This document shows, piece by piece, positions 8,298-16,814 of a stretch of DNA of 64,000 nt. The position numbers were made by a program, and so were the translations under genes. The notes beneath the pieces were generated by a model. The model worked only from the letters and a program-made list of their open reading frames with translations. It was not told the DNA's origin and did no database searches. The stretch comes from Streptomyces antibioticus (GTDB lineage Bacteria > Actinomycetota > Actinomycetes > Streptomycetales > Streptomycetaceae), in NCBI RefSeq assembly GCF_002019855.1, contig NZ_CM007717.1:5567798-5631797 (forward strand), in the 5' to 3' direction. Numbering within the stretch: the stretch's first letter is position 1; each line of letters opens with the position of its first letter.

Positions 8298-9401
8298 GTG
8301 TCCTCCGTAGTCTCCGACCGCCTCCCCGCCTTCCCCTGGGACAAGCTGGAGCCGTACAAGAAGACGGCCGCGGCGCACCCGGACGGCATCGTCGACCTCT
8401 CCGTCGGCACCCCGGTCGACCCGGTCCCCGAGCTGATCCAGAAGGCCCTGATCGACGCGGCGGACTCGCCCGGCTACCCCACGGTCTGGGGCACCCCGGC
8501 CCTGCGCGACGCGATCACCGGCTGGCTGGAGCGCAGGCTCGGCGCCCGCGAGGTCACCCACCGCCATGTGCTGCCGATAGTCGGCTCCAAGGAACTCGTC
8601 GCCTGGCTCCCCACCCAGCTCGGCCTGGGCCCCGGTGACCGGGTGGCGTACCCGCGGCTGGCCTATCCGACGTACGAGGTCGGCGCCCGGCTGGCCCGCG
8701 CGGACCACGAGGTCTACGACGACCCCACCGAGCTGGACCCCGAGGGCCTGAAGCTGCTCTGGCTGAACTCCCCGTCCAACCCGACCGGCCGGGTGCTGCC
8801 GAAGGCCGAGCTGACGCGGATCGTCGCCTGGGCCCGGGAGCACGGCGTCCTGGTCGTCTCCGACGAGTGCTATCTGGAGCTGGGCTGGGAGGCCGACCCG
8901 GTCTCGGTCCTGCACCCGGACGTCAACGGCGGCTCGTACGACGGCGTCGTCGCGGTGCACTCGCTGTCCAAGCGCTCCAACCTGGCGGGCTACCGCGCCG
9001 CGTTCCTCGCCGGTGACCCGGCGGTCCTCGGCCCGCTGCTGGAGATCCGCAAGCACGGCGGCATGATGACGTCGGCGCCCACCCAGGCCGCGGTGGTGGC
9101 GGCCCTCGGTGACGACGCCCATGTCCAGGAGCAGCGCGCCCGTTACGCCGTCCGCCGCACCCTGCTGCGCGAGGCGCTGCTCGGCCACGGCTTCCGTATC
9201 GAGCACAGCGAGGCCAGCCTCTACCTGTGGGCGACCCGGGGGGAGTCCTGCTGGGCCACGGTCGCCCATCTCGCCGACCGGGGCATCCTGGTGGCGCCGG
9301 GCGACTTCTACGGCACGGCGGGCGAGGAGTTCGTCCGCGTGGCCCTCACGGCGACGGACGAACGCGTCCGCGCGGCGGTGGAGCGGCTCGCCGCCCGGTA
9401 G
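8298..9401 (+). CDS. dapC: Succinyldiaminopimelate aminotransferase DapC
   Basis: PLP-dependent class I/II aminotransferase of the lysine/diaminopimelate pathway, converting N-succinyl-2-amino-6-ketopimelate to N-succinyl-LL-DAP with glutamate. The 367 residues begin with the actinobacterial DapC signature LPAFPWDKLEPYK. NSPSNPTGRV, SDECYLELGW and the Schiff-base Lys near residue 225 in SLSKRSNLAGYR are present. The GTG at 8298 is chosen because it directly precedes this conserved N-terminus, with GAGAGCGAG upstream. The next pathway step, dapE, is encoded 2 kb downstream on the same strand. Confidence 0.93.
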   Translation: MSSVVSDRLPAFPWDKLEPYKKTAAAHPDGIVDLSVGTPVDPVPELIQKALIDAADSPGYPTVWGTPALRDAITGWLERRLGAREVTHRHVLPIVGSKELVAWLPTQLGLGPGDRVAYPRLAYPTYEVGARLARADHEVYDDPTELDPEGLKLLWLNSPSNPTGRVLPKAELTRIVAWAREHGVLVVSDECYLELGWEADPVSVLHPDVNGGSYDGVVAVHSLSKRSNLAGYRAAFLAGDPAVLGPLLEIRKHGGMMTSAPTQAAVVAALGDDAHVQEQRARYAVRRTLLREALLGHGFRIEHSEASLYLWATRGESCWATVAHLADRGILVAPGDFYGTAGEEFVRVALTATDERVRAAVERLAAR

Positions 9402-9511
9402 TCCGGACGAACGGCACGACGGGGCCCGGGGGACGACCCCGGACCCCGTCGGTCACCGGCTCGGCGCCGCGTCGGACGATCGTGACGCCAGCCGTAAGTG
9501 ACGTCGTGGCG

Positions 9512-9967
9512 TCAGCCGATCGGCAGCGTGCCCGCGCCCGGCAGGCCGCCCTGGGTGAGGCCCTCCGTCGGCAGCCCGCCCTTCGTGACCGTCTTGGCGG
9601 CGTCGCCGAGCAGGCCCGCGGCGCCCGCGGCCTTGCCGGACTTGCCCGCCGTCTTCCCGGCGGCCTTCTTGGCCGGTGCGGCCGGCTTCTTCGCCGCCTT
9701 GCCACCGGGCTTCTTCGCCGCCGGCGCCACCTGCTTGACCGCCTTGCCGCCGGCCGCACCCGCGAGCCCGGTCGCGGTGTGCGTCGCACCGTCGAGCGTG
9801 GTGCCGACGTTCGCCGCGTCCAGGGCGGTCAGCCCGCCGAGGTCCGGGGCGGCGGGCAGGGCGGCGGGGGCCGCGCTGGCGGAGCCGGCCGCACCGACCC
9901 CGGCGGCCGCTCCCGCAGCGACAAGCAGCGCGGCACGGGCGATCCGGCGGGTCAGGGGGAGGGACAT
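9512..9967 (-). CDS. Secreted Ala/Lys/Gly-rich protein
   Basis: A 151-residue protein with a Sec signal peptide (MSLPLTRRIARAALLVAAG..., cleavage likely after ASA near residue 32). The mature part is low complexity: KKPGGKAAKKP-type repeats reminiscent of histone-H1-like tails, then TKGGLPTEGLTQGGLPGAG. AAGGAGCATC precedes the ATG, a good ribosome site. There is no recognisable enzyme domain. The Lys-rich mature chain outside the cell might bind anionic polymers; that is inference. It converges on dapC. Confidence 0.75.
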   Translation of the reverse strand: MSLPLTRRIARAALLVAAGAAAGVGAAGSASAAPAALPAAPDLGGLTALDAANVGTTLDGATHTATGLAGAAGGKAVKQVAPAAKKPGGKAAKKPAAPAKKAAGKTAGKSGKAAGAAGLLGDAAKTVTKGGLPTEGLTQGGLPGAGTLPIG

Positions 9968-10296
9968 GATGCTCCTTCGACGGGAGAGAACAGGGTTCGG
10001 AGAACACAGAGCGAAAACTGTCTGTCCGGGCCCGGACGCAGTGACTACCGCTCGAAGCCCACGAAGGTTGCGCACGGCCGACGTAAAGAGTTGGCAATGC
10101 GTCGCATTATCGGCTGTGGATAAAAACGGGCAAAAACCGCCCGATATGAAAGTCCGCCAAACCCGCGGAGTCCTTTGTTCGCAAGGGATCCGCCGCGGTC
10201 GGGGGTGACGGGGCGAAAACCTGAGCACACCGCCGTCCGGACCACCGGGCACCACCCGCCGGGGTGAACCCCCGCACCCGTGTCCGTACCACTGCT
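9968..10296. other. 329-base intergenic region
   Basis: No convincing gene. It holds the promoter candidate of the Ala/Lys-rich protein and an approximate palindrome GTCCGGGCCCGGAC near 10023-10036. Bases 10100-10160 are unusually AT-rich for this genome. Confidence 0.6.
10106..10133 (-). promoter_or_regulatory. Minus-strand promoter (TTGCCC-16-GATAAT) beside a hairpin
   Basis: On the minus strand TTGCCC (10133-10128) and GATAAT (10111-10106) are 16 bases apart, giving a leader of about 130 bases for the Ala/Lys-rich protein. The -35 lies within a small hairpin (10127-10143) followed by TTTTT, which could alternatively be a U-tract terminator for the upstream minus-strand gene. Confidence 0.45.
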
Positions 10297-11310
10297 CTAC
10301 CGCGCGGTGACGATCCGCACGCTCCCGGTGTCGTCGCCCGCCCCCGCGGCCCCGCCGGTGCCCGCGGCCTCCGTGCCGCCCGAGGCGAGGGGGCGCCACC
10401 GGCTGTCGGTGTGGCCCGCCTTCCACTCCTGGCCCGCGTAGGACACCTTCTGGATCCGCAGCGCCGAGGCGTTGGCCACCGCCCAGTGGGCGAGCTGCCA
10501 GCCGCGCTCTCGGACGTCGCGTCCGGCGGCCGTGGTGTCCTCGGCGACGGGCAGGATCACCGTCCGCCCGTCGGTCACCGCCCGCGGCGCGTCCGTCCTG
10601 GTCTCCGTGTCCGTCGAGGACGCCTTGTCGTCGGAGACCTCGGCGCCCGCCTCGCGCAGCGCGTCCCGCCCGAAGTCCCGCAGCAGCGCCGCGCGCACCC
10701 CGTCCGGGCCGGAGCTGGCCGTGGTCCGCGGGGTGCCCTCACAGGTCAGCGTGGCCGCCGAGGAGCCGGTGAGCGCGGCCGCCAGCAGCGTCGCGTCCGG
10801 CTCGTGCTTGGCGTACGCCTCCGGGTAGCCGCTGCGCTGCACCCGCTGCGCGGCGACGGTCAGCGGCAGTTCGGTGTAGTCGGGCACCTTGGCGAGGTGC
10901 TCGTAGAAGATGTCCGCCGCGTACGCCGGGTCCGTGACCTGCTTCGGCGTGCCCCAGCCCTGCGAGGGCCGCTGCTGGAAGAGCCCGAGGGAGTCCCGGT
11001 CGCCGTGGTCGAGGTTGCGCAGCCCCGACTCCTGGAGCGCGGTGGCCAGCGCGATGGTGACGGCCCGCTCGGGCATGCCCCGGCCGGTGCCGACGGCCGT
11101 GATGGTGGCCGCGTTGACCGCCTGCTCCGGGGTGAACTCGTACGCTGCCCCGCCGGCCGTCGCGGAGACGACCTTGCACCCGGGAGCGTGCGGGCCCCCG
11201 GTGACGTACTGGACCACCACATAACCGGCGACCGCGGACAGGACCACACAGGCCGCCGCGGAACGCAGCAGACGGCCACGGCGCTTGGGGGAGGAGGACG
11301 GCTCTGGCAC
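10297..11310 (-). CDS. Membrane-anchored lysozyme-fold protein
   Basis: A 337-residue protein with an N-terminal membrane helix (LLRSAAACVVLSAVAGYVVVQYV, about residues 14-36) and an extracytoplasmic domain. The block ALATALQESGLRNLDHGDRDSLGLFQQRPSQGWG has the ESG-N-GLFQ pattern of lytic-transglycosylase/lysozyme folds, with the probable catalytic Glu in QESG. Homologues are often labelled heavy metal transporter by automatic annotation, which nothing in the sequence supports. It is divergently arranged with dapE. A role in peptidoglycan trimming is plausible but unproven. Confidence 0.75.
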   Translation of the reverse strand: MPEPSSSPKRRGRLLRSAAACVVLSAVAGYVVVQYVTGGPHAPGCKVVSATAGGAAYEFTPEQAVNAATITAVGTGRGMPERAVTIALATALQESGLRNLDHGDRDSLGLFQQRPSQGWGTPKQVTDPAYAADIFYEHLAKVPDYTELPLTVAAQRVQRSGYPEAYAKHEPDATLLAAALTGSSAATLTCEGTPRTTASSGPDGVRAALLRDFGRDALREAGAEVSDDKASSTDTETRTDAPRAVTDGRTVILPVAEDTTAAGRDVRERGWQLAHWAVANASALRIQKVSYAGQEWKAGHTDSRWRPLASGGTEAAGTGGAAGAGDDTGSVRIVTAR

Positions 11311-11392
11311 GCGTACAAGGTACTGGACGGTAGGCGGACATGGGGGACGCGTGTGCGACGGAGGGCAGAGCGAGCCGCCACGTATGGCGCGT

Positions 11393-11398
11393 TAGGGT
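11393..11398 (+). promoter_or_regulatory. -10 box TAGGGT for leaderless dapE
   Basis: TAGGGT ends exactly 7 bases before the dapE ATG, the spacing expected when transcription starts at the A of the start codon. No Shine-Dalgarno sequence is present. Confidence 0.5.
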
Positions 11399-11405
11399 CG
11401 ACGCC

Positions 11406-12485
11406 ATGGCCGACCCCCTGCTTGACCTGACTCTGGACGCCGCGGAGCTCACCGCGCGGCTCGTCGACCTCCCCTCGGAGAGCGGCACCGAGAAGCCCCT
11501 CGCGGACGCGATCGAGACCGCCCTGCGCGCGCTGCCCCACCTCACGGTGCACCGCTACGGCAACAACGTGATCGCCCGCACCGAGCAGGGCCTGCCGCAG
11601 CGCGTGATCCTCGCCGGCCACATCGACACCGTCCCGATCGCCGACAACGTCCCCTCGCGCCTCGACGAGGACGGCGTCCTGTGGGGCTGCGGCACCTGCG
11701 ACATGAAGTCCGGCGTGGCGGTCCAGCTCCGCATCGCGGCGACCGTCCCCGCCCCCAACCGCGATCTGACCTTCATCTTCTACGACAACGAAGAGGTCAC
11801 CGCGGACCTGAACGGCCTCAAGCACGTCGCCGAGGCGCACCCGGAGTGGCTCGAAGGCGACTTCGCGGTGCTGCTCGAACCCTCCGACGGCCAGGTCGAG
11901 GGCGGCTGTCAGGGCACGCTCAGGGTGCTGCTGCGCACCTCGGGCGAGCGGGCCCACTCGGCGCGGAGCTGGATGGGCTCGAACGCGATCCACGCGGCGG
12001 CGCCGATCCTGGCCCGCCTGGCCGCCTACCAGCCGCGGAACCCGGTGATCGACGGCCTGGAGTACCGCGAGGGACTCAACGCCGTCGGCATCCGCGGCGG
12101 GGTCGCCGGCAACGTCATCCCCGACGAGTGCGTGGTCACCGTCAACTTCCGCTACGCCCCCGACCGCAGCGAGGAGGAGGCGCTCGCCCATGTGCGGGAG
12201 GTCTTCGACGGCTGCGGGGTGGAGGAGTTCGTGGTGGACGACCACAGCGGCGGCGCCCTGCCCGGTCTCTCCCACCCGGCCGCGGCCGCCTTCATCGAGG
12301 CGGTGGGCGGCACCCCGCAGCCCAAGTTCGGCTGGACGGACGTCAGCCGGTTCTCCGCGCTGGGTGTTCCGGCCGTCAACTACGGCCCTGGCAACCCGCA
12401 CTTGGCGCACAAGCGGGACGAGCGCGTCGACACCGCGAAGATCCTCGCCGGCGAGGAGCGGCTGCGGGCCTGGCTCACCGCCTGA
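11406..12485 (+). CDS. dapE: Succinyl-diaminopimelate desuccinylase DapE
   Basis: Zinc-dependent M20-family amidohydrolase that hydrolyses N-succinyl-LL-DAP to LL-DAP and succinate in lysine and peptidoglycan biosynthesis. The 359 residues contain the metal ligands His72 and Asp74 in GHIDTVP, Asp99 in CGTCDMKSG, the catalytic Glu pair 129/130 in YDNEE, and the terminal His in NPHLAHKRDE. The dimerisation domain is the middle third. A -10 box 7 bases before the ATG suggests leaderless expression. It works one step after DapC (8298-9401). Confidence 0.95.
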   Translation: MADPLLDLTLDAAELTARLVDLPSESGTEKPLADAIETALRALPHLTVHRYGNNVIARTEQGLPQRVILAGHIDTVPIADNVPSRLDEDGVLWGCGTCDMKSGVAVQLRIAATVPAPNRDLTFIFYDNEEVTADLNGLKHVAEAHPEWLEGDFAVLLEPSDGQVEGGCQGTLRVLLRTSGERAHSARSWMGSNAIHAAAPILARLAAYQPRNPVIDGLEYREGLNAVGIRGGVAGNVIPDECVVTVNFRYAPDRSEEEALAHVREVFDGCGVEEFVVDDHSGGALPGLSHPAAAAFIEAVGGTPQPKFGWTDVSRFSALGVPAVNYGPGNPHLAHKRDERVDTAKILAGEERLRAWLTA

Positions 12486-12577
12486 GCCGGTCCCGAGGCG
12501 GTCCCGATCCGGCCCCGACCCCGCCCTGGGCCCGGGCGCTGCGCACCGGTCACACCGACGTCCCCCCTCCGTAACCC

Positions 12578-12591
12578 GCGTAGATCTACGC
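12578..12591. promoter_or_regulatory. Perfect palindrome GCGTAGATCTACGC before the LOG gene
   Basis: A 14-base perfect palindrome centred 42 bases upstream of the LOG-family start. It also contains TAGATC/TACGCT, possible -10 boxes, so a repressor bound here would block transcription. No regulator is assigned. Confidence 0.4.
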
Positions 12592-12626
12592 TGAGGTCCG
12601 AACAACCGCAAGCGGAGGGAGTCCAC

Positions 12627-13385
12627 ATGGCTACCGGCAACCCCGAGGGCAAGAAGCAGCCACCGGAGGAACAGCGCCTGGGCCCGGTTCTCCGACGGCG
12701 CAGTCAGGTCACGGCGAGCACCACCGACCAGCGGCTGCTGGACGCCGGAGGCCCCTCCGACTGGGTGCACACCGACCCCTGGCGGGTCCTGCGCATCCAG
12801 TCGGAGTTCATCGAAGGCTTCGGCACCCTCGCCGAACTCCCCCCGGCGATCAGTGTGTTCGGCTCGGCCCGGACCCCGGCCGGCTCCCCGGAGTACGAGG
12901 CGGGCGTGCGGCTGGGCAGCGGCCTGGTCGAGGCGGGCTGGGCGGTCATCACCGGTGGCGGTCCGGGCGCGATGGAGGCGGCCAACAAGGGCGCCTGCGA
13001 GGCGGGCGGCACCTCGGTCGGCCTGGGCATCGAACTGCCCTTCGAGCAGGGGCTGAACCCCTACGTCGACATCGGCCTGAACTTCCGGTACTTCTTCGTC
13101 AGAAAGATGATGTTCGTCAAATACGCTCAAGGGTTCGTGGTGCTGCCCGGTGGGCTGGGCACCCTCGACGAACTCTTCGAGGCCCTCACGCTCGTCCAGA
13201 CCCAGAAGGTCACCCGCTTCCCCATCGTGCTCTTCGGCACCGAGTACTGGGGCGGCCTGGTCGACTGGCTCCGCAACACCCTGGTGGCGCAGGGCAAGGC
13301 GGCCGAGAAGGACCTCCTGCTCTTCCACGTGACGGACGACGTGGACGAGGCGGTCGCGCTGGTCTCGAAGGAGGCCGGCCGCTAG
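12627..13385 (+). CDS. LOG-family protein (TIGR00730, cytokinin riboside 5'-monophosphate phosphoribohydrolase-like)
   Basis: A Rossmann-like lysine-decarboxylase-fold protein of 252 residues. The family motif PGGLGTLDE lies near residue 173 and GGGPGAMEAANKG near 111. LOG proteins remove ribose-phosphate from N6-modified AMP; in M. tuberculosis the homologous gene at this locus has been linked to cytokinin production. The start ATG has GGAGGGAGTCCAC upstream. The roughly 55 N-terminal residues are charged and poorly structured. It converges on folP with 12 bases between stops. Confidence 0.88.
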   Translation: MATGNPEGKKQPPEEQRLGPVLRRRSQVTASTTDQRLLDAGGPSDWVHTDPWRVLRIQSEFIEGFGTLAELPPAISVFGSARTPAGSPEYEAGVRLGSGLVEAGWAVITGGGPGAMEAANKGACEAGGTSVGLGIELPFEQGLNPYVDIGLNFRYFFVRKMMFVKYAQGFVVLPGGLGTLDELFEALTLVQTQKVTRFPIVLFGTEYWGGLVDWLRNTLVAQGKAAEKDLLLFHVTDDVDEAVALVSKEAGR

Positions 13386-13397
13386 ACGGCGCAGCGG

Positions 13398-14258
13398 CTA
13401 CGCGAGTCCCCGGCGGGCCACCGCCGGGGGCCGGTGGCCCGCGATCGACGCGACCATGTCGAGCACCTGCCGGGTCTCCGCCACCTCGTGCACCCGGTAC
13501 ACCTGGGCCCCCAGCCACGCCGACACCGCGGTGGTGGCCAGGGTGCCGAGCACCCGCTCCTTCACCGGCCGGTCCAGCGTCTCCCCGACGAAGTCCTTGT
13601 TCGACAGGGACACCAGCACCGGCCAGCCCGTCTCCACCATCTCGCCCAGCCGCCGGGTCGCCTCCAGGCTGTGCCGGGTGTTCTTGCCGAAGTCGTGCCC
13701 CGGATCGATCAGCACCGACTCCCTCGGCACCCCCAGCGCCACCGCCCGCTCCGCGAGCCCCACCGTCACCCGCAGGATGTCGGCCACGACATCGTCGTAC
13801 GTCACCCGGTGCGGACGCGTCCGCGGCTCCGCGCCGCCCGCGTGCGTGCACACCAGCCCCACCCCGTACCGCGCGGCGACCTCCGCGAGCCCCGGGTCGA
13901 CGCCGCCCCACGCGTCGTTCAGCAGATCCGCGCCCGCCTCGCACACCGCCTCGCCGACCTCGGCCCGCCAGGTGTCGACGCTGATCACCACCTCGGGGAA
14001 ACGCCGCCGCACCTCGGCCACGAAACCGACCGTGCGCCGCGCCTCCTCCTCGGCGCTCACCTCGTCACCGGGACCGGCCTTCACCCCGCCGATGTCGATG
14101 ATGGCGGCCCCCTCCGCCACCGCCTGCTCCACCCGGGCCAGCGCCGGCTCGTCACGGAAGGTGGCGCCCCGGTCGTAGAAGGAGTCCGGGGTCCGGTTCA
14201 CGATCGCCATGATCACCGGCTCGTGCGCCCCGAATTCCCGCCTGCCCAGCCTGAGCAT
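13398..14258 (-). CDS. folP: Dihydropteroate synthase-like protein FolP
   Basis: TIM-barrel pterin-binding enzyme of folate synthesis, condensing dihydropterin pyrophosphate with p-aminobenzoate. The 286 residues show MAIVNRTPDSFYDRG (pterin/pyrophosphate loop), IIDIGGVKAGPG, VISVDTW, LLNDAWGG, and the substrate-loop equivalent LIDPGHDFGKN. IDIGGVKA replaces the more usual IDIGGESTRPG, a feature shared with the second (FolP2-like) group in actinobacteria whose activity is questioned. The ATG lies 8 bases after AGGTCACA, a weak ribosome site. It is divergent from the DivIVA-domain gene. Confidence 0.87.
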   Translation of the reverse strand: MLRLGRREFGAHEPVIMAIVNRTPDSFYDRGATFRDEPALARVEQAVAEGAAIIDIGGVKAGPGDEVSAEEEARRTVGFVAEVRRRFPEVVISVDTWRAEVGEAVCEAGADLLNDAWGGVDPGLAEVAARYGVGLVCTHAGGAEPRTRPHRVTYDDVVADILRVTVGLAERAVALGVPRESVLIDPGHDFGKNTRHSLEATRRLGEMVETGWPVLVSLSNKDFVGETLDRPVKERVLGTLATTAVSAWLGAQVYRVHEVAETRQVLDMVASIAGHRPPAVARRGLA

Positions 14259-14396
14259 CCCCTGTGACCTTTCCTCGAACGTCCTGGTACGTCCCCGCGC
14301 AACCACCGCCTGCGACCCTAACTGTCCGACCCGCATGGCACGATCGGACCCACACACAGTCCGACACCGAGCACTCCGAGCGTGGGGGCCCCACCG

Positions 14397-14753
14397 ATGG
14401 TTATGTTCCTGTTCCTGGTCATCGCGCTCGCCGTGGTGGTCGCCGCGGTGACACTCGCCGTGGTGGGCGGCGGCGAGGGCACCGGACCGCTGCCCGACGC
14501 GGAGCCCCAGCGGCTGCACGACCCGCTGCCCCCGGACCGCCCGCTCGACCGCGCCGACATCGACCGGCTGCGCTTCCCGCTCGCCGCCCGCGGCTACCGC
14601 ATGGCCGACGTGGACGACGCCCTCAACCGCCTCGCCGCCGAACTCTCCGAGCGGGACGCCCGGATCGCCGACCTGGAGTCCGCTCTCACCGGCGCCCGCG
14701 CCGCCGGACCGCAGGTCTCCTTCGAGAAGCCGGACCAGGAGGACCAGCAGTGA
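14397..14753 (+). CDS. DivIVA-domain membrane protein
   Basis: A 118-residue protein with one N-terminal membrane helix (MFLFLVIALAVVVAAVTLAV), a short Pro-rich linker, the DivIVA-like piece FPLAARGYRMADVDDALNRL near residues 63-83 and a short coiled-coil (ELSERDARIADLESAL). DivIVA-related proteins mark curved or growing membrane in actinomycetes; here the size suggests an accessory rather than the polar-growth protein itself. The stop overlaps the tag start (GTGA). GTG 14382 is a longer alternative start. Confidence 0.8.
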   Translation: MVMFLFLVIALAVVVAAVTLAVVGGGEGTGPLPDAEPQRLHDPLPPDRPLDRADIDRLRFPLAARGYRMADVDDALNRLAAELSERDARIADLESALTGARAAGPQVSFEKPDQEDQQ

Positions 14754-15337
14754 GCGACGGCACCGCCCTCGCCGGACCGGACGGCGCCGCACGCTGCCCC
14801 TGGGCGCTGTCCACCCCGGACTACGTGACCTACCACGACGAGGAGTGGGGCCGCCCGGTCCACGGCGACGACGCCCTGTTCGAACGGCTCAGCCTGGAGG
14901 CGTTCCAGTCCGGCCTGTCCTGGATCACCATCCTGCGCCGCCGCCCCGGCTTCCGCGCCGCCTTCGCCGGCTTCGAGATCGCCTCCGTCGCCGCCTTCAC
15001 CGACACCGACCGCGACCGCCTCCTCGCCGACACCGGCATCATCCGCAACCGCGCCAAGATCGACGCCACCCTCGCCAACGCGCGGGCGCTCGCCGGCTGG
15101 GCCCCGGGCGAGCTGGACGAACTGATCTGGTCCCACGCCCCGGACCCGGCCGGCCGCCCGGTCCCGCGCACCCTCGCCGACGTGCCCGCCGTCACCGCCG
15201 AGTCGACGGCCCTGTCGAAGGCCCTCAAGAAGAAGGGCCTGCGGTTCGTCGGGCCGACGACGGCCTACGCGCTGATGCAGGCGTGCGGCCTGGTCGACGA
15301 CCACCTGGCGGGCTGCGTGAGCAGAACCGCCGCCTAG
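14750..15337 (+). CDS. tag: DNA-3-methyladenine glycosylase I
   Basis: Base-excision repair enzyme removing 3-methyladenine from DNA, 195 residues, helix-hairpin-helix superfamily. The zinc knuckle ligands appear as Cys16 and His29 (CPWALSTPDYVTYHDEEWG) plus a C-terminal His185/Cys189 (DDHLAGC). The substrate pocket block FERLSLEAFQSGLSWITIL is complete. It is translationally coupled to the DivIVA-domain gene (4-base overlap), the same pairing as found in mycobacteria. It ends 4 bases from the enoyl-CoA hydratase stop on the other strand. Confidence 0.94.
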   Translation: MSDGTALAGPDGAARCPWALSTPDYVTYHDEEWGRPVHGDDALFERLSLEAFQSGLSWITILRRRPGFRAAFAGFEIASVAAFTDTDRDRLLADTGIIRNRAKIDATLANARALAGWAPGELDELIWSHAPDPAGRPVPRTLADVPAVTAESTALSKALKKKGLRFVGPTTAYALMQACGLVDDHLAGCVSRTAA

Positions 15338-15341
15338 GACG

Positions 15342-16133
15342 TCACCGGCCCAGGTAGCGGGGCTCCTCCTTGTTCACGAACGCCCGCACCGCGATGGTGT
15401 GGTCCTCCGAGGCGCCCGCGCGCGTCTGCAGCTCGTCCTCCTTCTCCAGCGTCTCCGCCAGCGAGTGGGAGAACCCGTACGCCATCGACTCCTTGATCGC
15501 GGCGTACGCCACGGTCGGACCGGAGGCCAGCATCCGCGCCACCTGCTCGGCGGCCGTGTGCAGCGAGGCGGCCGGCACCACCCGGTTGGCGATGCCCAGC
15601 TCGTACGCCTCCTGCGCCTTGATCGTGCGCGGGAAGAGCAGCAGGTCGGCGGCGCGCCCGGGGCCGATCACCCGGGGCAGCGTCCAGGAGATCCCGGAGT
15701 CCGCGGTGAGCGCGACCCCCGCGAACGACGTGTTGAAGGACGCCGTGTCGGCCACGACCCGGTAGTCCGCGGCGAGCGCGAACCCGAAACCGGCGCCCGC
15801 GGCGACGCCGTTCACCGCGGCGACCACCGGCTTCGGCGCCTCGGTGAGCGCCCGCACAATCGGGTTGTAGTGCTCCTTGACGGTGCTCATGACCTGCCCC
15901 GAGCCCTCGGCCAGCAGCCCGATGTGCTCCTTGAGGTCCTGACCGACGCAGAACGCCCGGTCCCCGGCGGCGGTCAGCAGCACGGCCCGTACGGCGTCGT
16001 CCTCCGCCGCCGCGCGCGCCACGTCCCGCAGGGCGACCTTGGTCGCCACGTTCAGCGCGTTCATCGCCTCCGGGCGGTTCAGGGTGATGGTCGCGAGCCC
16101 GTCGCTCACCTCGTAGAGCACGGTGTCGGCCAT
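15342..16133 (-). CDS. Enoyl-CoA hydratase/isomerase family protein
   Basis: A crotonase-fold protein of 263 residues. The oxyanion-hole segments AFCVGQDLKEH and AAVNGVAAGAGFGFALAADYR are clear. At the usual catalytic Glu position the sequence reads TADSGISWTLPRVIG, with Asp, as in PaaG-type isomerases, so activity could be a ring-cleaving or double-bond isomerisation rather than simple hydration. GGAGGGGATACACC precedes the ATG. It is monocistronic, facing tag. The substrate is not determinable. Confidence 0.87.
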   Translation of the reverse strand: MADTVLYEVSDGLATITLNRPEAMNALNVATKVALRDVARAAAEDDAVRAVLLTAAGDRAFCVGQDLKEHIGLLAEGSGQVMSTVKEHYNPIVRALTEAPKPVVAAVNGVAAGAGFGFALAADYRVVADTASFNTSFAGVALTADSGISWTLPRVIGPGRAADLLLFPRTIKAQEAYELGIANRVVPAASLHTAAEQVARMLASGPTVAYAAIKESMAYGFSHSLAETLEKEDELQTRAGASEDHTIAVRAFVNKEEPRYLGR

Positions 16134-16511
16134 GGTGTATCCCCTCCGTGTCGCGGCTCGGGCGTACTACTCGTCGGTACGTCCCGGGTACGAGGAAAGC
16201 ATGGCGGAGATCGTTGTCCGAGGACCGGACCCGACGTGTGACCTGCGTCAAACAATTCGGACTCGATTCCGGCGGGCCGATGTCCGTGCGGCGGCGCAGT
16301 ATCGCAGTCACATCGCCGAATTGAGTGGTTTTGCTCGCGCGCGTTGTCCAAGCGATGCAGACCGATGTTGGTCATCGGGTCCTGAGATGCGGGATAATGG
16401 CTGGGAAGCAATGTGTTCGATGCCGGTGTCGCGTGTCCCACGCTGGACAGCGCGTGCCCTCCCAGGGGCCGTCGGCTGTGACGTGAGCTGGTTTCAGGAA
16501 GGGGAACGAGC
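16134..16511. other. 378-base intergenic region
   Basis: It separates divergent genes. The half near the hydratase is less GC-rich than coding sequence. The only clear signal is the promoter candidate for the DUF3117 gene at 16368-16398. No further gene with a credible ribosome site is seen. Confidence 0.6.
16368..16398 (+). promoter_or_regulatory. Candidate promoter TTGGTC-19-GATAAT for the DUF3117 gene
   Basis: GATAAT at 16393-16398 is an excellent -10, with TGC a few bases upstream; TTGGTC at 16368-16373 is 19 bases away, slightly long. It would give a leader of about 105 bases. Confidence 0.45.
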
Positions 16512-16679
16512 ATGGCGGCCATGAAGCCGCGGACGGGCGACGGCCCGCTCGAGGTGACCAAGGAGGGGCGGGGCATCGTCATGCGCGTTCCGCTCGAAGG
16601 CGGCGGTCGGCTCGTCGTCGAGCTGACCCCGGACGAGGCCGACGCGCTCGGCGACGCCCTCAAGAAGGTCGTCGGCTGA
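16512..16679 (+). CDS. DUF3117 small protein, 55 residues
   Basis: A conserved actinobacterial microprotein, starting MAAMKPRTGDGPLEV and ending DALKKVVG. Predicted short beta strands are followed by an acidic helix (TPDEADALGDAL). CAGGAAGGGG lies 7 bases upstream of the ATG. Its position beside tag and the methyltransferase/sigE block matches the small gene Rv1211 in M. tuberculosis (from memory). Function is unknown. A 14-bp hairpin terminator follows, and its own promoter suggests high monocistronic expression. Confidence 0.9.
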   Translation: MAAMKPRTGDGPLEVTKEGRGIVMRVPLEGGGRLVVELTPDEADALGDALKKVVG

Positions 16680-16701
16680 CGCGGAAGCGACCATACCCCT
16701 T

Positions 16702-16739
16702 CAGTCGCCCCGGCATCCTCTTGGGTGCCGGGGCGACTG
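16702..16739 (+). terminator. 14-bp hairpin terminator
   Basis: CAGTCGCCCCGGCA at 16702-16715 pairs perfectly with 16726-16739, with a 10-base loop. It sits between the DUF3117 gene and the convergent methyltransferase and may serve both strands. Confidence 0.85.
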
Positions 16740-16814
16740 CTGTGCCGCCACCGCCTCCCCCGGACGGCCCAGCGGCCGCCGTCGGGCAGGTCACTCCCCG
16801 TTCGAGCGGGTCGC

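Noticed and set aside
10297..11310. Heavy metal transporter
   Set aside because: There is only one membrane helix, and the outer domain fits a lysozyme-type fold; no metal-transport motif is visible.
16123..16524. 133-codon plus-strand frame in the gap before the DUF3117 gene
   Set aside because: Composition and codon use are not like neighbouring genes, there is no ribosome site, and it overlaps the likely promoter.
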